Source of the DNA: CAIVVT01 sp052145115
GTDB lineage: Bacteria > Acidobacteriota > Terriglobia > Bryobacterales > Bryobacteraceae
Direction of reading: 5' to 3'
Assembly: GCA_052145115.1 (NCBI GenBank)
Contig: JBKQPG010000102.1
Location: 1-64,000, forward strand
Length of the DNA: 64,000 nucleotides
The notes beneath the pieces were generated by a model, which searched no databases, was not told where the DNA came from, and saw only the letters and a list, made by a program, of their open reading frames with translations. Made by a program: the position numbers and the translations under genes. Shown one piece after another: positions 62,040 to 64,000 of this stretch. How positions within the stretch are numbered: position 1 is the stretch's first letter; every line of letters begins with the position of its first letter.

Positions 62040-62738
62040 CTACTTTTTATCTTCTTCGGAGTTCGCCAGATGCAGACCCTTGTGGATGGCGTAGAGGGCC
62101 AACTCCAGGCGGTCAGAGACCCCCAGCTTGTCGAAGATGTTGTGCAGATGGTTCTTGACCGTCTGCTCGGAAATGAACATCTTCTCCGCCATCTCCTTGT
62201 TCTTGTAACCCTGGGCCACGAGGGCCACGATCTCGTGTTCACGGGCACTCAACGGCGCGCGCTCCCGGGCCTTGCCGGCGCTGGTGGCGGCTTCGGTGGT
62301 GGCGAATTGGCGCATCACCGCGGCCGTGGTGTGGGCGTCGAGCCAGATCTCGCCCGAGTGGACCTTGCGAATGCTCTTGACAATCAGCTCCGCCGAAGTC
62401 TGTTTCAGCACGATCCCAGCACAGCCCAGCTTCATGGCCTGCACAAACTCGTTCTTATCCTCGGAGGCCGTGAGGATGATGACCTTGGCGGGGTCGTTTG
62501 CACTTTGAAGGGTCCGCAGCGCCGTCAACCCGTCGGTGTTCGGCATCCGCAGGTCGAGCAGGATCACGTCCGGCCGCCAGGCTTGCACATGCTGCAACAG
62601 CTCACGCCCGTCGGCCGCCTCGCCAACTACTTCGATATCCTCTTCAGCAGTAAGTAATCTGCGTAGCCCGTCCCTTACAATCGGGTGATCGTCCGCAATG
62701 ACCACCCGGATTCTGGTCTTTTCTCCCATCTCGTCCAT
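62040..62738 (-). CDS. NarL/FixJ-type response regulator
   Basis: A 232-residue two-component regulator. The receiver domain has an intact site (VVIADDHPIVRDGL, the Asp in VILLDLRMPNTDG near 57, IILTASEDKNE and VLKQTS). A LuxR-type HTH follows (LSAREHEIVALVAQGYKNKEMAEKMFISEQTVKNHLHNIFDKLGV). It activates or represses transcription when phosphorylated. No cognate histidine kinase is in the window, so it is an orphan here. In contrast to the two CpaE-like pseudoreceivers, the acceptor Asp is retained. The start ATG has only a weak ribosome site. Confidence 0.95.
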   Translation of the reverse strand: MDEMGEKTRIRVVIADDHPIVRDGLRRLLTAEEDIEVVGEAADGRELLQHVQAWRPDVILLDLRMPNTDGLTALRTLQSANDPAKVIILTASEDKNEFVQAMKLGCAGIVLKQTSAELIVKSIRKVHSGEIWLDAHTTAAVMRQFATTEAATSAGKARERAPLSAREHEIVALVAQGYKNKEMAEKMFISEQTVKNHLHNIFDKLGVSDRLELALYAIHKGLHLANSEEDKK

Positions 62739-63139
62739 GAGGCCGATGTGTCTCCCGTTTTAGCTCTTGCCAAGTTCGATCTACCGCCGCACATAATTCA
62801 AATCTCCGTCGTACCGGCTCGTCGGCCGGTTTTGTCCAATGCATCGATTGTAAAGAACAATTGGTACTTGATCAAGAGAAGTAATGCCCGTACTAGCGAT
62901 CCGCCCCGATAGTAATAGGTTTCGGCTAGTTTTCGCCATTCAATTCCTAATATGAATCTGCTAGTCGTCCCGCCAGGAGCTCCGGGAGGCAGCGTACCTG
63001 GTCCGGTGCGAGCTGGCTACTGCTGTAGTCCGGAGGAGAGCATGGACCACGGGAGGCCGGAAGCGGCGTGATGCCACGCTTCCTGGGGCGTCATTGGCCG
63101 CGCAGGCCGCGATTGTGGCGCAAAGGAGGACCGTCCGCG
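62739..63139. other. Non-coding spacer upstream of the response regulator
   Basis: 401 bp without a credible gene. The part near 62830-62960 is relatively AT-rich and should contain the promoter of the response-regulator gene. The remainder is GC-rich, with no repeat match to the other families in this window. Confidence 0.4.
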
Positions 63140-63550
63140 CTACTGCGTGCGGAGGCGGATGCGCTCCCGATCGATCAATTCGTCGAAAACGGCTAGAACT
63201 TTCCTGCGGAAGTAATAGATTCTCTTGACACTTTCGCGGAAATCGCCGTCGTACAAAGGATGCTTCAGCCAGCGGTCGAAGATCTCCCTGGGGATCTCGA
63301 TATCACGCCTCAACTGCTCCGCGTTGTGGCCGCGCAGGAACAGCCCGTAGAACATCGCGGCTTCCCGCTGGATGTCGGTCGGATCGAAATCTTCCCATCG
63401 CTGGGGGATGACCTGCGCTAATCCCATACTCCCGTAGACAGGCCCTCTGCTATCCTGGTCGGCCGGTAGGGTCCCGGCCCTGAAAAGATCAATCTTAAAC
63501 GCGGTCGGCTGTTTCGGCAAGCCGGAAGCCGCCGAACTCCCGATGTCCAT
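63140..63550 (-). CDS. Hypothetical protein with HTH-like helical core
   Basis: A protein of about 95-136 residues, start uncertain (ATG 63550 or 63427; neither has a good ribosome site). The C-terminal 90 residues are helix-rich and look conserved: REAAMFYGLFLRGHNAEQL followed by RRDIEIPREIFDRWLKHP, then RESVKRIYYFRRKVLAVFDELID. The pattern resembles a homeodomain-like helix-turn-helix, which hints at nucleic-acid binding. I recognise no named family. It is 90 bp downstream of the threonine synthase end on the same strand. Confidence 0.6.
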   Translation of the reverse strand: MDIGSSAASGLPKQPTAFKIDLFRAGTLPADQDSRGPVYGSMGLAQVIPQRWEDFDPTDIQREAAMFYGLFLRGHNAEQLRRDIEIPREIFDRWLKHPLYDGDFRESVKRIYYFRRKVLAVFDELIDRERIRLRTQ

Positions 63551-63640
63551 TGGATGCGCCGCCGCCGGACTCGTTGCGCCGCTGTTGCCGGGCCGGCGGA
63601 TGCTTCTGCAGGGCCGCGCGGCGGACCCGCTCAATCGCTG

Positions 63641-64000
63641 CTAGCGCGGCGTGATCAGCCCACCCAGTTTATCGGCTTCGGATTCAGTGGCTCGGGGAAA
63701 CAGAGTGGAATAGGCCTCGATGTACTTCAGGCCGGTGCCGGTGTTGTAGATGACGATGCGCTCGCTGGGCTTGAGGAAGCCGGAGCGCAGGAGTCGGCGG
63801 ACGGCGGCGAAGCAGGCCGCCCCCTCGGGGGCGGGGAAGACGCCATCCAGGCGCGCCGCCTCGACGCCCGCTTCCAGCGCCTCGCGATCGGGGATGGCGA
63901 TGCAGGTTCCGGCGCTCGCTCGTACCGCGCGCAGGATCAGGAAATCCCCGAGTGGCTTGGGGACGCGCAGGCCGCTGCAAACGGTAGCGGCGTTGGGCCA
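63641..64000 (-). CDS. thrC: Threonine synthase, C-terminal fragment at the window edge
   Basis: A 119-residue frame open through the end of the window, with no start inside it. It reads WPNAATVCSGLRVPKPLGDF, then ILRAVRASAGTCIAIPD, FPAPEGAACFAAVRRLL and ERIVIYNTGTGLKYIEAY. This matches the C terminus of PLP-dependent threonine synthases, especially the final NTGTGLKY block. The enzyme makes L-threonine from O-phosphohomoserine. The 5' part, including the PLP Lys, lies beyond the window. Confidence 0.88.
   Translation of the reverse strand, partial: WPNAATVCSGLRVPKPLGDFLILRAVRASAGTCIAIPDREALEAGVEAARLDGVFPAPEGAACFAAVRRLLRSGFLKPSERIVIYNTGTGLKYIEAYSTLFPRATESEADKLGGLITPR

Overview
The window looks like a chromosome segment of a high-GC soil acidobacterium, probably of the Bryobacterales/Solibacteraceae type. 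This is inferred from gene content. There is a very large Oar-type TonB-dependent receptor with an N-terminal carboxypeptidase-regulatory domain, many Tat-exported sugar oxidoreductases, DUF1080 and DUF6599-like secreted proteins, a PEP-CTERM protein, GH36/GH78/GH130 enzymes and MinD/CpaE-like response regulators. No transposase, integrase, phage gene, CRISPR array or rRNA was seen. One tRNA-Leu (UAG) is present.

Layout. 0.4-11 kb: DUF362 protein, a divergent Fe-S aldo/keto reductase, a secreted DUF6599-like protein, GH36 alpha-galactosidase, a VWA-like secreted protein, a short-chain dehydrogenase, a Tat-exported UxuA-like protein and a DUF1080 protein. Three copies of a short palindromic repeat sit between these genes. 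11-17 kb: AAA+ ATPase, GH130 phosphorylase, a GT2 glycosyltransferase with a polytopic membrane partner, and a PilZ protein. 17-24.5 kb: Gfo/Idh/MocA oxidoreductase, tRNA-Leu, bacteriohemerythrin, YmdB phosphodiesterase, a second DUF1080 protein, a carbohydrate-enzyme-like secreted protein, a CpaE-like ATPase and a hypothetical gene. 24.4-36.7 kb: mltG-ruvX, a DUF4932-like metalloprotease divergent from a DPP4-type peptidase, a YbaK-type deacylase, a beta-lactamase-fold hydrolase, a Ser/Thr kinase fused to a formylglycine-enzyme domain, a URO-D-like protein and a PEP-CTERM protein with a possible structured leader.

37-47.6 kb is a ten-kilobase segment bracketed by two inverted copies of a ~400-450 bp non-coding repeat. 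It holds a secreted alpha+beta-repeat protein, an M23 peptidase, a 1278-residue protein with two seven-repeat RCC1 arrays, a second CpaE-like regulator, RfbD and a D-aminopeptidase. 47.6-64 kb: the Oar receptor, a small membrane protein, a SPL-family radical SAM protein, a GH78 rhamnosidase, a 53-residue membrane protein, a DUF481 barrel, DinB, GlgC, SthA, an IPT/TIG protein, a NarL-type regulator, a hypothetical protein and the 3' end of threonine synthase.

Together the genes suggest an oligotroph that degrades plant and microbial polysaccharides (galactosides, rhamnosides, mannosides and perhaps 3-keto-glycosides) in the periplasm and stores glucose as glycogen. The most unusual features are the two non-coding repeat families, the TGCGACA motif shared by the long repeat and the Oar start region, the pair of CpaE-like proteins whose receiver domains carry Glu at the phosphoacceptor position, and the double-propeller surface protein.
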